Positions 55,328 through 64,000 of a stretch of 64,000 bases of DNA are shown here, piece after piece; within the stretch, counting starts at the first letter, position 1, and each line of letters opens with the position of its first letter. The position numbers and the translations under genes were made by a program. The stretch is taken from positions 305,605 through 369,604 of the forward strand of contig NZ_BCTO01000010.1 of assembly GCF_001571325.1 (NCBI RefSeq). The letters run 5' to 3'. Below the pieces are notes generated by a model. It did not search any database and was not told the DNA's origin. It worked only from the letters and a program-made list of their open reading frames with translations. The DNA comes from Delftia tsuruhatensis NBRC 16741 (GTDB lineage Bacteria > Pseudomonadota > Gammaproteobacteria > Burkholderiales > Burkholderiaceae_C).

Positions 55328-55346
55328 GAGAATGACTCTTGTTTTG
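55328..55346. promoter_or_regulatory. Weak Fur-box-like sequence
   Basis: GAGAATGACTCTTGTTTTG matches the 19-bp Fur consensus at 11 positions, with the GAGAATGA half best. It is 130 bp upstream of the DUF4198-like gene. It could be chance. Confidence 0.25.
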
Positions 55347-55397
55347 CACGCCAGGAGTCGGGTTCATGACATCCATGCAGTTGCGGCGCAGGCATGC

Positions 55398-55424
55398 AAA
55401 AAGGCCATGGAAATCCATGGCCTT
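55398..55424 (-). terminator. Terminator of phoX
   Basis: An 11-bp stem (AAGGCCATGGA with TCCATGGCCTT) with a 2-nt core loop is followed on the minus strand by T. It is 50 bp past the phoX stop. Confidence 0.88.
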
Positions 55425-55473
55425 CTTGTTGTGGCGCCACGCGCCGCAGGGCGGCGGGGCGTTGTGGCGGCGG

Positions 55474-57426
55474 TCAGGCCGACAGCTTGGGCTGGGAAGC
55501 GGTGCCGGTCAGGTAGCCGACGGCGGCGCCGAACTTGCCGCGATAGTTGGTGCTGATCAGCGGGTCCAGCGTGGACTTGACCACGTTGTGGATGCTGCCC
55601 CAGTCACCGGCGTGCTGGAAGTTGCTCATGATGTAGGTCCAGCCGTTGATCTCGTCCACGGCGTGCAGGCCCGTGGATTCGCCGCCTGCGGGAATCGACA
55701 TCAGGCGCGACAGCTGCTTGGTGTCGATGTTGTAGGCCCACAGGAAGTTGTTGACGTGCTGGCCGCTGTCCTCGCCGATGAACAGGGTGCGCATCTTCTC
55801 CGAGAACTTGAGGTTGTCGGGGTTGCAGATCTTGTTCGGGTTGCCGGTGTTGCCCAGCGCGTCGGCGCTGATGTCCTCGCCGGCCAGCAGGGCCTTGGTG
55901 TCCACGGGCATCCACTCGCTGTTGATGGCGGCGCCGGCCGTGTCCTTCTGGCCACCGCGCAGGTTCAGTGCCATCACGGCGCCGGCCTTGAGCTGCTTGG
56001 GGATGGACACGCCATTGCCTGCCACGTTCAGCGCATCGCCGGCCACCATGGACTTTTCGCAGTTCTGCAGGGCCGAGTAGGCCACCTTGTCCTTGGCGTT
56101 GACGGTCGTGCCTTCCATCTTGGTGAAGCCCATGCTTGCGCCCTTGAAGGCGGCGTAGCGGTGGGTTTCCAGGAAGGCGGCGGCCTTTTCCATGCCGGGG
56201 TTGATCTTGATCCACTCCACCTTGCCGTTGGCGGTGATCTTGGTGTAGCTGGCGTCGCCCGGATCGGTCTTGGCCACGGTCATGATGTCCGTGGGCTTGA
56301 GCGTGTTGGCCAACTGCTCGATCTCGGCGCTGGTGGCCGAGCCCAGCTTGATCCAGGTCAGCGCGGCGGCGCTGCCCGATGCGGGGTCGATGGAAAAGCC
56401 CGCACCCACCTTGGCCACGTACAGCGAACCCGAGGACAGGTCCTTTTCCTTGTCGGCCACGAAGACGAAGTAGCCGCTGTTGGTGGCGTCGTCGCCCATC
56501 AGCGCCGTGCGCTGGTCGGGCATGACCTGGACCAGCTCGTGCGAGATGCGGCCCATGCAGAAATGCTTCTTGATGCTGGCCGTGCCGTCCACGTTGACCG
56601 TCACTTCGGGCATGTGGCCGTAGTGGTAGGGGTTGGCCTTGGTCTGGTCGCCATACAGGTTCTGGCTGAAGGCCTGCAACTGCGCATTGCCGGTGGCGAA
56701 GGCGTCGGGCTCGTACTCTTCGCTGGACAGATGGGTGCCCCAGGGCGACAGGCTGGCGCCGCAGGTGATCCACAGGCCGTGCACCTTGGAGGTGTCCACG
56801 TTGTGGTACTTGACCAGGCTGAGCTTGCCCGTGGTCTGGTCCTGGTCCAGCGTCAGCACGGCGATGGGCGAGGGCAGCTTGCCGTACATGTCGGTCTTGC
56901 CATCCTGCGCCCAGGTCGTGTATTCGAACTGCACCACGGCGAACACGGGCTTGCCCTTGACGCCATCCACCTTGGCATTGGGCACGGTCAGCAGCGAGGT
57001 GCCGTCGGGCGCATCGGAGAAGAAGTGGCGCTCGCTGCCGGCCACGGTGCGGTCGATGATCTTGTTGTTGTTGATGTCGTAGTAGCCGCCGGCCAGGATC
57101 TTGCCGCCCTTGCCGTCCGGCACTTCGTCGCCGGTCACGAAGAAGGGCTGGTAGCCCAGGTCGAAGCTCTGCTCGCTGTTGTCGCTGTACTGCACCTTGA
57201 GCTGCGAGGCCACGGTCATCCGGGCCATGGCCTGGGGGTTGGCCAGCGTGGGCGCGGCCATGGAGGTGAAGCTGGCCGCCACATAGTTCTTCGCGGGACC
57301 GTCATCGCCACCGCCGCAGGCGGTCAGCAGGCCGGCGGCGGACACGGCGGAGCCGAGCGGCAGCAGGGGGGCGCCGGTCAGGAATTGCAGCGCCTTGCGG
57401 CGGGAGAGCATCGTGGATTGGGACAT
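55474..57426 (-). CDS. phoX: PhoX-family alkaline phosphatase (DUF839)
   Basis: A 650-residue exported phosphatase of the PhoX/DUF839 family, Ca2+/Fe3+-dependent enzymes that release phosphate from organic esters. The N-terminus has twin arginines (LSRRKALQFLTGA) and a lipobox-like LLTAC, so Tat-exported lipoprotein anchoring is likely. HGLWITCGASLSPWGTHLSSEEYEPD carries the conserved Cys-Gly...E site and GRISHELVQVMPD, GDDATNSGYFVFVADK and GEDSGQHVNNFLWAYN are further conserved blocks. A three-unit PHO box with a matched -10 lies upstream, so phosphate starvation through PhoB should induce it. Confidence 0.92.
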   Translation of the reverse strand: MSQSTMLSRRKALQFLTGAPLLPLGSAVSAAGLLTACGGGDDGPAKNYVAASFTSMAAPTLANPQAMARMTVASQLKVQYSDNSEQSFDLGYQPFFVTGDEVPDGKGGKILAGGYYDINNNKIIDRTVAGSERHFFSDAPDGTSLLTVPNAKVDGVKGKPVFAVVQFEYTTWAQDGKTDMYGKLPSPIAVLTLDQDQTTGKLSLVKYHNVDTSKVHGLWITCGASLSPWGTHLSSEEYEPDAFATGNAQLQAFSQNLYGDQTKANPYHYGHMPEVTVNVDGTASIKKHFCMGRISHELVQVMPDQRTALMGDDATNSGYFVFVADKEKDLSSGSLYVAKVGAGFSIDPASGSAAALTWIKLGSATSAEIEQLANTLKPTDIMTVAKTDPGDASYTKITANGKVEWIKINPGMEKAAAFLETHRYAAFKGASMGFTKMEGTTVNAKDKVAYSALQNCEKSMVAGDALNVAGNGVSIPKQLKAGAVMALNLRGGQKDTAGAAINSEWMPVDTKALLAGEDISADALGNTGNPNKICNPDNLKFSEKMRTLFIGEDSGQHVNNFLWAYNIDTKQLSRLMSIPAGGESTGLHAVDEINGWTYIMSNFQHAGDWGSIHNVVKSTLDPLISTNYRGKFGAAVGYLTGTASQPKLSA

Positions 57427-57520
57427 GGGGCTTCCGTTGTGGGGTTGTCTGCATCAGCCCATCGGGGGCGGGATGGGCCGGGATGCCGCTGCGCACTCGC
57501 TGGCTATGCATCCGCACGGC

Positions 57521-57565
57521 ATGCTAGGCAGGCACTGTGACAAAGCGATGGCATCCGTATGACAC
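57521..57565 (-). promoter_or_regulatory. phoX: PHO box with -10 upstream of phoX
   Basis: On the minus strand three 7-bp units with 4-bp spacers: GTGTCAT (57565-57559), ATGCCAT (57554-57548) and TTGTCAC (57543-57537), matching CTGTCAT at 6, 5 and 5 positions. TAGCAT (57526-57521), a -10 candidate, lies 10 bp downstream, the usual PhoB-dependent geometry in which the box replaces the -35. The phoX ATG is about 95 nt further. Confidence 0.75.
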
Positions 57566-57626
57566 AACAGTGACTGCGTCATGTGGACGCCCAGGTGGCC
57601 GCTGGCACGACAGAGAAACGGCAAAG

Positions 57627-57647
57627 AAAAAGCCCCTCGAAAGGGGC
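57627..57647 (-). terminator. Terminator of the BPSS1780-type gene
   Basis: On the minus strand a 5-bp GCCCC/GGGGC stem with TTTCGA loop is followed by five T. It is 26 bp past the stop. Confidence 0.8.
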
Positions 57648-57672
57648 CTGGTGATCTGGTGCCGTGCAGGCG

Positions 57673-58506
57673 TCAGCCGGACAGTCCGGGCGGCTGCGGC
57701 GGTTCGGTGCCGATGGCGTCGCTGCCATCGCTTTCATCGGGCGCCGCAAAGCAGTCACGGAAGGTGAAGACGATGGAGGTGAAGAACATGGCGGCCAGCA
57801 GCATGGCCGTGGCAATCATCAGGCCGTTGGCAATGCCGCCCAGCACCTGGGCCAGCACGGCCGAGATCAGTGCCATCACGATGCCGGCCACGATGAACAC
57901 GCCCATCCAGCTCAGGCCGAAGACCACCAGTGCGCCGATGTTGCGCACGCACGCCACCAGGCTGAAGAACACGGCCTTGACCGGCGGCACGTTGTGCCAG
58001 TGCACCAGGCCCGGCGCATGCCAGAACAGCAGCGAAAGCGGCAGGTACAGGCCCATGCTCAGCCACATGGCGGCCTGGAAGTCGGGCGATTCGGCGATCT
58101 CGCGCGTCAGCGGCTCGCCGCCCAGGTAGACATTGGCGAACTGGCCATCGTCCACCAGCATGGACAGGCCCATGATCAGCAAGAAGCCTGCCGCATACAT
58201 GGCGCCCAGCGTGAGCATGGAATTCAGGCGCTGGCGCCCGGTGCGAAAGGCCACCAGCAGCAGGGCCGGCGTGGGCGCGCGCCCGTGCGAGGCTTCGGCC
58301 GCCGCCACCATCATGGCCAGCGATGTGGCCGGCAGCAGGCCCAGCGCGATCACGGGGCCGATCAGCGGCAGCACCGTGACCAGCGACATGGCCGCCATCG
58401 ACAGAAAGAACAGTGCCGCCAGCGCCAGCGGCTGCTGGCGGAAGGTGCGGATGCCCTGCTGCACCCATTGCAGGCCGGTACGGGCGGGAACGATGAGAAG
58501 TTTCAT
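57673..58506 (-). CDS. BPSS1780-family membrane protein
   Basis: A 277-residue inner-membrane protein with about six helices, of a family common in Burkholderiales. MKLLIVPARTGLQWVQQGIRTFRQQPLALAALFFL, split by its turns, is the typical N-terminus, followed by LPLIGPVIALGLLPATSLAMM. The C-terminus is a short acidic tail. The function is unknown. It follows thrB by 146 bp in a conserved DUF2782-thrB-BPSS1780 order next to polA. Confidence 0.8.
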   Translation of the reverse strand: MKLLIVPARTGLQWVQQGIRTFRQQPLALAALFFLSMAAMSLVTVLPLIGPVIALGLLPATSLAMMVAAAEASHGRAPTPALLLVAFRTGRQRLNSMLTLGAMYAAGFLLIMGLSMLVDDGQFANVYLGGEPLTREIAESPDFQAAMWLSMGLYLPLSLLFWHAPGLVHWHNVPPVKAVFFSLVACVRNIGALVVFGLSWMGVFIVAGIVMALISAVLAQVLGGIANGLMIATAMLLAAMFFTSIVFTFRDCFAAPDESDGSDAIGTEPPQPPGLSG

Positions 58507-58652
58507 GGGGTGAGGAAGTCGGGGCGCCTGGATGGGGCATGGCCTCTGGCATGGGCCGCGCCGCTGGCGCCCGAACGGGGACTGTACCCGAGGAAGCGCG
58601 GCCCGTGGACCGCAAAGCCCTCCGGCAGCCGCGTCGTGGCCGGCCTGGGACG

Positions 58653-59609
58653 TCAGTCCAGCGCCACGGGGCGGGCCAGGCGCTGGCGCAGCACGCGCTC
58701 GAAATGCGTGGGATCGTGGGGAACGAGCATGGAGGCCTCGCGCGGCAGGTGGAAATCCCACAGGCGGGAGATCCAAAAGCGCAGCGCGCCCGCGCGCAGC
58801 ATGGGGTTGAACAGTTCTCGCTCGGCGGCGGTCAGGGGGCGCACGGACTGGTAGGCATCGATCATGGCCTTGGCCTTGGCCGCGTCATGGGCGCCTGTGG
58901 CGTGTTCGATGCACCAGTCGTTGAGGCACACCGCCAAGTCGAACAGCCAGCTGTCCACGCCTGCGAAGTAGAAATCGAAGAAGCCGGTCAGGCGCTCGCC
59001 CTCGAACATCACGTTGTCGCGGAACAGGTCGGCATGCACGGGGCCGCGCGGCAGGGCCGCATAGGCGGGCGAGGCGGCCACATGGTTCTGGAAGGCCAGT
59101 TCGGAGCGCAGCAGGTCGGCGGTGGGTGCGTCGATGTGCGGGATCACCGTGGGCACGGTCTCGTTCCACCAGGGCAGGCCGCGCAGATTGGGCTGCTGGC
59201 GATCGTAGTCTCGGCCGGCCAGGTGCATGCGCGCCAGCATCTCGCCCACGGCGGCGCAGTGTGCGGGCTGGGGGGTCAGCTCGCTCCTGCCGGGAAGGCG
59301 GTTGACGATGGAGGCGGGCTTGCCGCACACGCGCAGCAGGATGTCGCCGCTGCGCGTCTCGGCCTGAGGGTCGGGCACGGGAATGCCGGCCTGCGCCAGA
59401 TGCTTCATCAGGTACAGGTAGAAGGGCAGTTGCTCGGCCGTCAGGCGCTCGAACAGCGTCAGCACCCACTCGCCCTGCTCGGTGGTGAGAAAGTAGTTGG
59501 TGTTCTCTATGCCGCCCTGGATGCCGCGCAGCTCCTTGAAGGAACCCAGGGACATGCGGCGCAGCAGCTCGCGCGCATCTTTGTCGGAGACTTCGGTGAA
59601 AACGGCCAT
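58653..59609 (-). CDS. thrB: Homoserine kinase (APH-fold type)
   Basis: A 318-residue kinase of the aminoglycoside-phosphotransferase fold that phosphorylates homoserine in threonine synthesis, the form used by beta- and some gammaproteobacteria. [26 protein letters not shown] is the nucleotide-binding N-lobe, [14 protein letters not shown] the catalytic loop (H-x-D and Asn) and [18 protein letters not shown] the metal-binding Asp region. The other threonine genes are not in the window. Confidence 0.94.
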   Translation of the reverse strand: MAVFTEVSDKDARELLRRMSLGSFKELRGIQGGIENTNYFLTTEQGEWVLTLFERLTAEQLPFYLYLMKHLAQAGIPVPDPQAETRSGDILLRVCGKPASIVNRLPGRSELTPQPAHCAAVGEMLARMHLAGRDYDRQQPNLRGLPWWNETVPTVIPHIDAPTADLLRSELAFQNHVAASPAYAALPRGPVHADLFRDNVMFEGERLTGFFDFYFAGVDSWLFDLAVCLNDWCIEHATGAHDAAKAKAMIDAYQSVRPLTAAERELFNPMLRAGALRFWISRLWDFHLPREASMLVPHDPTHFERVLRQRLARPVALD

Positions 59610-59735
59610 GTTTGCATTGCCGGCCAGCGCGGCTCGGCGGAAATCGTTGTCGTCAGATATGGAAAGAGGGCAGCGCCGTCAGGTGCTGCCCCCTGGGATG
59701 CCGCCGGGCCCGGGGCCCGGACAGTCCGGTGAGGA

Positions 59736-60110
59736 TCAGAACTTCTTGAGGTTCCAGACGCGCGTGCCGTTGGTGCCGTCGCCATCGCCGCGGTTGCGGG
59801 AGGAGCGGGCGCCGTCGTTGGACTGCACCTCATAGGAGGGCATGTCGCCGACCTTGGGCTGCACGGTGATGCTTCGGGTCTGGCCGCCCACGCGCAGTTC
59901 GTCAACGCGGCTGCCTTCGTCTTCCACATGGATGCGTTCCACGCGCTGGTTGCTTCGGTCGCGGGCCTCGGGCCTGGCCGTGTCCGGCGCGGTCTGCCCG
60001 GCGGTCGCCGCCGCGGGGGCGGTGGAGGCAGCCGGGGCAGGCGTGGGGTTCTGGGCCAGCACGGGGCTGGCGGCCAGGCTCAGGAGGATGAGAAGTGGAG
60101 CGGCGCGCAT
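59736..60110 (-). CDS. DUF2782 family exported protein
   Basis: A 124-residue exported protein. The signal peptide is MRAAPLLILLSLAASPVLA. A Pro/Ala-rich linker (about 20-55) leads to a conserved C-terminal domain (ERIHVEDEGSRVDELRVGG, then GDMPSYEVQ and RVWNLKKF). This is the DUF2782 pattern. I chose ATG 60110, which follows GGAG; another ATG is three codons upstream. The reading frame is open far beyond the start, but only as antisense to polA. It is divergent from polA and upstream of thrB. Confidence 0.82.
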   Translation of the reverse strand: MRAAPLLILLSLAASPVLAQNPTPAPAASTAPAAATAGQTAPDTARPEARDRSNQRVERIHVEDEGSRVDELRVGGQTRSITVQPKVGDMPSYEVQSNDGARSSRNRGDGDGTNGTRVWNLKKF

Positions 60111-60117
60111 GGGCTCC

Positions 60118-60123
60118 ATTGTA
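60118..60123 (-). promoter_or_regulatory. -10-like TACAAT close to the DUF2782 start
   Basis: TACAAT on the minus strand lies 7 nt before the ATG at 60110; GGAG lies between, so this gene has both a close -10 and a ribosome motif. Confidence 0.4.
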
Positions 60124-60170
60124 GGTCTTGCGGCGGGCCCTGTCCCGCCCTGTCCCCCTGCCGGCGCGTG

Positions 60171-60176
60171 CACAAT
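60171..60176 (+). promoter_or_regulatory. -10-like CACAAT close to the polA start
   Basis: CACAAT lies 6 nt before the polA ATG at 60183, with no ribosome site between. Confidence 0.4.
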
Positions 60177-60182
60177 CGGCGC

Positions 60183-63026
60183 ATGAGCAATTCCAAGACC
60201 CTGGTGCTGATCGACGGCTCCAGCTACCTCTACCGCGCCTACCACGCCATGCCGGATCTGCGCGCCGAGCCCGGCAACCCGGAAAGCCCCGCCACGGGCG
60301 CCATCCGCGGCATGATCAACATGCTCCAGGCGATCCGCAAGGAAGTGGCGGCCGACTACGCGGTCTGCGTGTTCGACGCCAGCGGCCCCACCTTCCGCGA
60401 TGCGCTCTATCCCGAATACAAGGCGCACCGCTCGCCCATGCCCGACGATCTGCGCTCGCAGATCGAGCCCATCCACGAAGTGGTCCGCCTGATGGGCTGG
60501 CCCGTGCTGGCCATCCAGGGCGTGGAGGCCGACGACGTGATCGGCACCCTGGCCAAGACGGCCGCCGCCCAGGGCGTGAACGTGGTCATCTCCAGTGGAG
60601 ACAAGGACCTGTCCCAGCTGGTGGATCCCCACATCATGGTGATGGACACCATGAGCGGCAAGCGCCGCGACGTGGCCGGCGTGACGGCCGAGTTCGGCGT
60701 GCCGCCTGCGCAGATGATCGACTACCAGGCGCTGGTCGGCGATGCCGTGGACAACGTGCCCGGCGTTGCCAAGGTCGGCCCCAAGACGGCCGTCAAGTGG
60801 CTGGCCGAGCACGGCTCGCTCGACGGCCTGATCGCTGCGGCCGACGGCATCAAGGGCGTGGCTGGCCAGAACCTGCGCGATGCCATCGCCTCGGGCCAGC
60901 TGGCACTGAGCCGCCAGCTGGTCACCATGAAGACCGACTGCGACCTGAGCGCCGAAGTGCCCACCCTGCCCGTGCTCGACGCGCTGGCGCCGCGCGAGCC
61001 CGATACCGCGCCGCTGCGCGAGTTCTATGAGCGCTACGGCTTCAAGGGGCTGGCACGCATGCTCGGCGGTGCCGCGCCCGAGCCCGATGCGCTGCAAGCC
61101 GTCAAGGCCGGCCGCAAGCCAGCGGCCAAGCCGCGTGCCGACCAGTCCACGGGCGACATGTTTGCCCAGGAGCAGGCCGAATCCGACGACGCCACCGCCG
61201 AGGCCGAGACCGCCCAGCAGCGTGCGCTGGACTACGACGTGGTGCTGACCTGGGAAGCGTTCGACCAGTGGCTGGCCAAGATCAACGCCGCCGAACTCAC
61301 GGCCCTGGATACCGAAACCACCTCGCTGGACGAGATGCGTGCCGAGATCGTCGGCATCTCGCTGAGCGTGGAGCCCGGCGCCGCTGCCTACATCCCCCTG
61401 CGCCATGCCGGCCCCGACGCGCCCGAGCAACTGCCGGCCGACGAAGTGCTGCAGCGCCTCAAGCCCTGGCTGGAGGATGCGGCCCGGCCCAAGCTGGGCC
61501 AGCACGTCAAGTACGACCGCCATGTCTTCGCCAATGCCGGCATCGAGGTGCACGGCTATGTGCACGACACCATGCTGCAAAGCTATGTGCTGGAAGTGCA
61601 CCGCCCGCATGGCCTGGCCAGCCTGGCGCTGCGCCACACCAACCGCACGGGCATCAGCTACGAAGACCTGTGCGGCAAGGGCGCCCACCAGATTCCCTTT
61701 GCCCAGGTGCCCGTGGACAAGGCTGCCGCCTACGCCTGCGAGGATGCGGACCAGACCCTGGACGTCCACCGCGTGCTGTGGCCGCAGCTGCAGGCGCACG
61801 ACGGCCTGCGCGGCATCTACGAGCTGGAGATCGCCACCAGCGAGGCCCTGTTTCGCATAGAGCGCAACGGCGTGCTCATCGATGCCGCCACGCTGGCCAG
61901 GCAGAGCAACGATCTGGGCCAGCGCATCGTGCAGTTGGAGCAGGAGGCCTACGACATCGCGGGCCAGCCCTTCAACCTGGCCAGCCCCAAGCAGCTGGGC
62001 GAAATCTTTTTCGACAAGCTGGGCATGCCCGTGGTCAAGAAGACGGCCACCGGCGCACGCAGCACCGACGAAGAGGTGCTGGAGAAGTTGGCCGAGGACT
62101 ATCCGCTGCCCGCCAAGCTGCTGGAACACCGCAGCCTGTCCAAGCTCAAGGGCACCTATACCGACAAGCTGGCCCAGCTGGCGCTGCCGCGCACGGGCCG
62201 GGTGCACACGCACTACGCCCAGGCCGTGGCCGTGACGGGGCGCCTGTCCAGCAACGACCCCAACCTGCAGAACATCCCCATCCGCACGCCCGAAGGCCGG
62301 CGCGTGCGCGAGGCCTTCATTGCCGCGCCCGGCCATGTGATCGCCAGCGCCGACTACTCGCAGATCGAGCTGCGCATCATGGCCCACCTGTCGGGCGACG
62401 AGTCGCTGCTGCGCGCCTTCCACGAAGGCCGCGACGTGCACCGGGCCACGGCATCGGAAGTCTTCAACGTGGAGCTGGAGCAGGTCAGCAGCGAGCAGCG
62501 CCGTTATGCCAAGGTCATCAACTTCGGGCTGATCTACGGCATGAGCAGCTTTGGCCTGGCCAAGAACCTGGGCATAGAGACCAAGGCTGCCGCCGCCTAC
62601 ATCGACCGCTATTTCCAGCGCTATCCGGGCGTCAAGCGCTACATGGACGAGACGGTGGAATTCGCGCGCGACCACGGCTACGTGGAAACCGTCTTCGGCC
62701 GCCGCCTGTACCTGGTGGACATCAACGGCGGCAGCGGCCCGCGCAAGAAGGCGGCCGAACGGCAGGCCATCAACGCGCCCATGCAGGGCACGGCGGCCGA
62801 CCTGATCAAGAAGGCCATGGTGGCGGTGCAGGCCGAGCTCGATGCCAGGCAGTCCGAGGTCCGCGTCATCATGCAGGTGCACGACGAACTGGTGTTCGAG
62901 CTGCCCGAAGGCGAGTCGGACTGGGTGCGCACCGAGATCCCGCGCCTGATGGCCGGCGTGGCGGAACTGAAGGTTCCCTTGCTCGCCGAAGTGGGCGTCG
63001 GCCCCAACTGGGACAAGGCACATTGA
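60183..63026 (+). CDS. polA: DNA polymerase I
   Basis: A 947-residue DNA polymerase I for Okazaki-fragment processing and repair. Residues about 1-300 are the 5'-3' exonuclease (LVLIDGSSYLYRAYHA, VEADDVIGTLA, GDKDLSQLVD). The 3'-5' proofreading domain has Asp376 and Glu378 in LDTETTSLD, so proofreading looks intact. The polymerase domain has motif A SADYSQIELRI (Asp724), motif B KVINFGLIYGMSSFG and motif C VHDELVFE (Asp901). The start is ATG 60183; the frame is open upstream without conserved sequence. Confidence 0.97.
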   Translation: MSNSKTLVLIDGSSYLYRAYHAMPDLRAEPGNPESPATGAIRGMINMLQAIRKEVAADYAVCVFDASGPTFRDALYPEYKAHRSPMPDDLRSQIEPIHEVVRLMGWPVLAIQGVEADDVIGTLAKTAAAQGVNVVISSGDKDLSQLVDPHIMVMDTMSGKRRDVAGVTAEFGVPPAQMIDYQALVGDAVDNVPGVAKVGPKTAVKWLAEHGSLDGLIAAADGIKGVAGQNLRDAIASGQLALSRQLVTMKTDCDLSAEVPTLPVLDALAPREPDTAPLREFYERYGFKGLARMLGGAAPEPDALQAVKAGRKPAAKPRADQSTGDMFAQEQAESDDATAEAETAQQRALDYDVVLTWEAFDQWLAKINAAELTALDTETTSLDEMRAEIVGISLSVEPGAAAYIPLRHAGPDAPEQLPADEVLQRLKPWLEDAARPKLGQHVKYDRHVFANAGIEVHGYVHDTMLQSYVLEVHRPHGLASLALRHTNRTGISYEDLCGKGAHQIPFAQVPVDKAAAYACEDADQTLDVHRVLWPQLQAHDGLRGIYELEIATSEALFRIERNGVLIDAATLARQSNDLGQRIVQLEQEAYDIAGQPFNLASPKQLGEIFFDKLGMPVVKKTATGARSTDEEVLEKLAEDYPLPAKLLEHRSLSKLKGTYTDKLAQLALPRTGRVHTHYAQAVAVTGRLSSNDPNLQNIPIRTPEGRRVREAFIAAPGHVIASADYSQIELRIMAHLSGDESLLRAFHEGRDVHRATASEVFNVELEQVSSEQRRYAKVINFGLIYGMSSFGLAKNLGIETKAAAAYIDRYFQRYPGVKRYMDETVEFARDHGYVETVFGRRLYLVDINGGSGPRKKAAERQAINAPMQGTAADLIKKAMVAVQAELDARQSEVRVIMQVHDELVFELPEGESDWVRTEIPRLMAGVAELKVPLLAEVGVGPNWDKAH

Positions 63027-63083
63027 GCTTCACGCGCGCATCGTAGACTTGGCCGGTTCTCAACCACCACCAAGGAGAGATGC

Positions 63084-63980
63084 ATGCGTGACGATCAGCA
63101 GCAAGACCTGAAGGCCCTGGTTCCGGGGCGCAGCAGCGAAGAGGGGCCCACGCGGCGCCTGGCATTGCAGACGGCCCTGGGCCTGGGCTATGCCGCCGCG
63201 GCCACGCCGCTGATGGCGCAGACCGCCATCTCCACGCCGGCCGACGGCCTGACGGCCGGCGAGGTGCATTTCACCGTGAACGGCTTCAAGGTGCCGGCCT
63301 ACCGCGCCGCGCCCGCCGGCAAGAAGAATGTGCCCGTGGTGCTGGTGATCTCCGAGATCTTCGGCGTGCACGAATACATTGCCGACACCTGCCGCCGCCT
63401 GGCGCGTGCCGGCTACCTGGCCATCGCCCCCGATCTGTATGCGCGCCAGGGCGACCCCAAGACCTATACCGAGATCGCCAAGCTCATGAGCGAGCTGGTC
63501 TCCAAGGTGCCCGACGAACAGGTCATGGCCGACCTGGACGGCGCCGTGCAATGGGCGGGCACGCAGGGCGGCGATACGGCGCGCGTGGCCATCACGGGCT
63601 TTTGCTGGGGCGGGCGCATCACCTGGCTGTATGCGGCCCATGGCCCGGTCAAGGCCGGCGTGGCCTGGTACGGCCGGCTGGAAGGCGCCAAGACCGCGCT
63701 GCAGCCACGCCATCCGCTGGAGCTGGTCTCCAGCCTCAAGGCGCCGGTGCTGGGCCTGTATGGCGGGCAGGACACGGGCATTCCGCTGGAATCCGTGGAG
63801 CGCATGCGCGAAGCGCTCAAGCAGGGCTCGGCAGCGGCCAAGGCCTCGGAGTTTGTGATCTACCCGGAGGCGCCACACGCCTTCCATGCCGACTACCGGC
63901 CCAGCTACCGCGAGCAGGCTGCGCGCGACGGTTGGCAAAAAATGCTGGCCTGGTTCAATAAGCATGGGGTGACCCCCTGA
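63084..63980 (+). CDS. Dienelactone hydrolase family protein, probably exported
   Basis: A 298-residue alpha/beta-hydrolase of the dienelactone hydrolase family. The catalytic triad is visible as the nucleophile Cys in GFCWGG, Asp in GGQDTGIP and His in PHAFHAD; ISEIFGVHEY is the oxyanion and Glu region. The N-terminus has RRLALQTALGLGYAAAATPLMAQTA, a signal-like segment with paired arginines, so export to the periplasm is plausible. No catechol or chlorocatechol pathway gene is adjacent. The substrate is unknown. Confidence 0.9.
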   Translation: MRDDQQQDLKALVPGRSSEEGPTRRLALQTALGLGYAAAATPLMAQTAISTPADGLTAGEVHFTVNGFKVPAYRAAPAGKKNVPVVLVISEIFGVHEYIADTCRRLARAGYLAIAPDLYARQGDPKTYTEIAKLMSELVSKVPDEQVMADLDGAVQWAGTQGGDTARVAITGFCWGGRITWLYAAHGPVKAGVAWYGRLEGAKTALQPRHPLELVSSLKAPVLGLYGGQDTGIPLESVERMREALKQGSAAAKASEFVIYPEAPHAFHADYRPSYREQAARDGWQKMLAWFNKHGVTP

Positions 63981-64000
63981 GCGGCTGCGCCGCTTCCCCC

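Noticed and set aside
55339..57540. A long plus-strand frame opposite phoX
   Set aside because: It mirrors phoX codons, has no domain or ribosome site, and phoX carries all family motifs and its own promoter.
59736..63023. A minus-strand open frame of about 1,095 codons covering polA
   Set aside because: Only its last 124 codons are real (DUF2782). The rest is antisense to a complete polA and is histidine- and glycine-rich with no domain, as expected from GC-rich shadow frames.

Overview
This window reads as a chromosomal segment of a GC-rich betaproteobacterium of the Comamonadaceae, most like Delftia or Comamonas. The grounds are the very GC-rich third codon positions, the rpsP-rimM-trmD-rplS, ftsK-lolA-rarA and polA/thrB neighbourhoods typical of Burkholderiales, and lineage-restricted families (DUF2917 beside a MocR regulator, a BPSS1780-type membrane protein, DUF2782, an IPTL-CTERM surface protein). 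The genus is inferred from family resemblance; no marker gene was compared. I see no prophage, insertion sequence, CRISPR array, rRNA operon or integrase.

Layout. 1-3822: two tandem paralogous 7TMR-DISM sensor kinases (the first cut by the window edge) and a divergent OmpR-type response regulator. 4020-7557: an IPTL-CTERM secreted protein with three long repeats, then a bestrophin. 7660-10026: a two-gene acyl-CoA dehydrogenase operon. 10136-16571: YceH-like protein, purN, DUF1653, an RNA m5C methyltransferase, a fatty acid desaturase, DUF2917 and a MocR regulator. 16638-26319: rpmB-rpmG, trxB, ftsK-lolA, a chemoreceptor, brnQ and rarA. 26358-28641: an HxlR regulator facing an SDR and a DsbA-fold isomerase, then a GFA-family protein. 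28947-34967: livHMGF without a binding protein, a DUF486 protein and the DUF47-Pit phosphate uptake pair. 35043-38445: TM2 protein, GNAT, and the rpsP-rimM-trmD-rplS cluster. 38533-43684: Nudix, CobD-like, rsgA, phhB, an M48 protease and orn. 44016-48963: DEAD-box helicase, diguanylate cyclase, Bcr/CflA pump. 49231-52069: an orphan TRAP binding protein, three tRNA-Lys genes and guaC. 52070-63980: uvrD/pcrA, a DUF4198-like protein, a PhoX phosphatase with a PHO box, a BPSS1780 protein, thrB, DUF2782, polA and a dienelactone hydrolase.

Most genes are housekeeping: translation (bL28, bL33, bS16, bL19, RimM, TrmD, RsgA, tRNA-Lys), DNA maintenance (FtsK, RarA, UvrD, PolA), nucleotide metabolism (PurN, GuaC, Orn) and uptake (Liv, BrnQ, Pit). 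The less ordinary content is regulatory. An HxlR/SDR intergenic region has two 17-bp palindromes fitted to two divergent promoters. A cluster of three GATA/TATC inverted repeats lies before an orphan DctP. The PHO box at phoX has three repeat units. guaC and a DEAD-box gene have structured leaders. In the rpsP cluster a terminator and an internal promoter would separate r-protein from modification-enzyme output. Several housekeeping genes carry a -10-like hexamer 6-8 nt before the start codon, which suggests leaderless mRNAs. I found no clear candidate for a wholly new multi-gene system.
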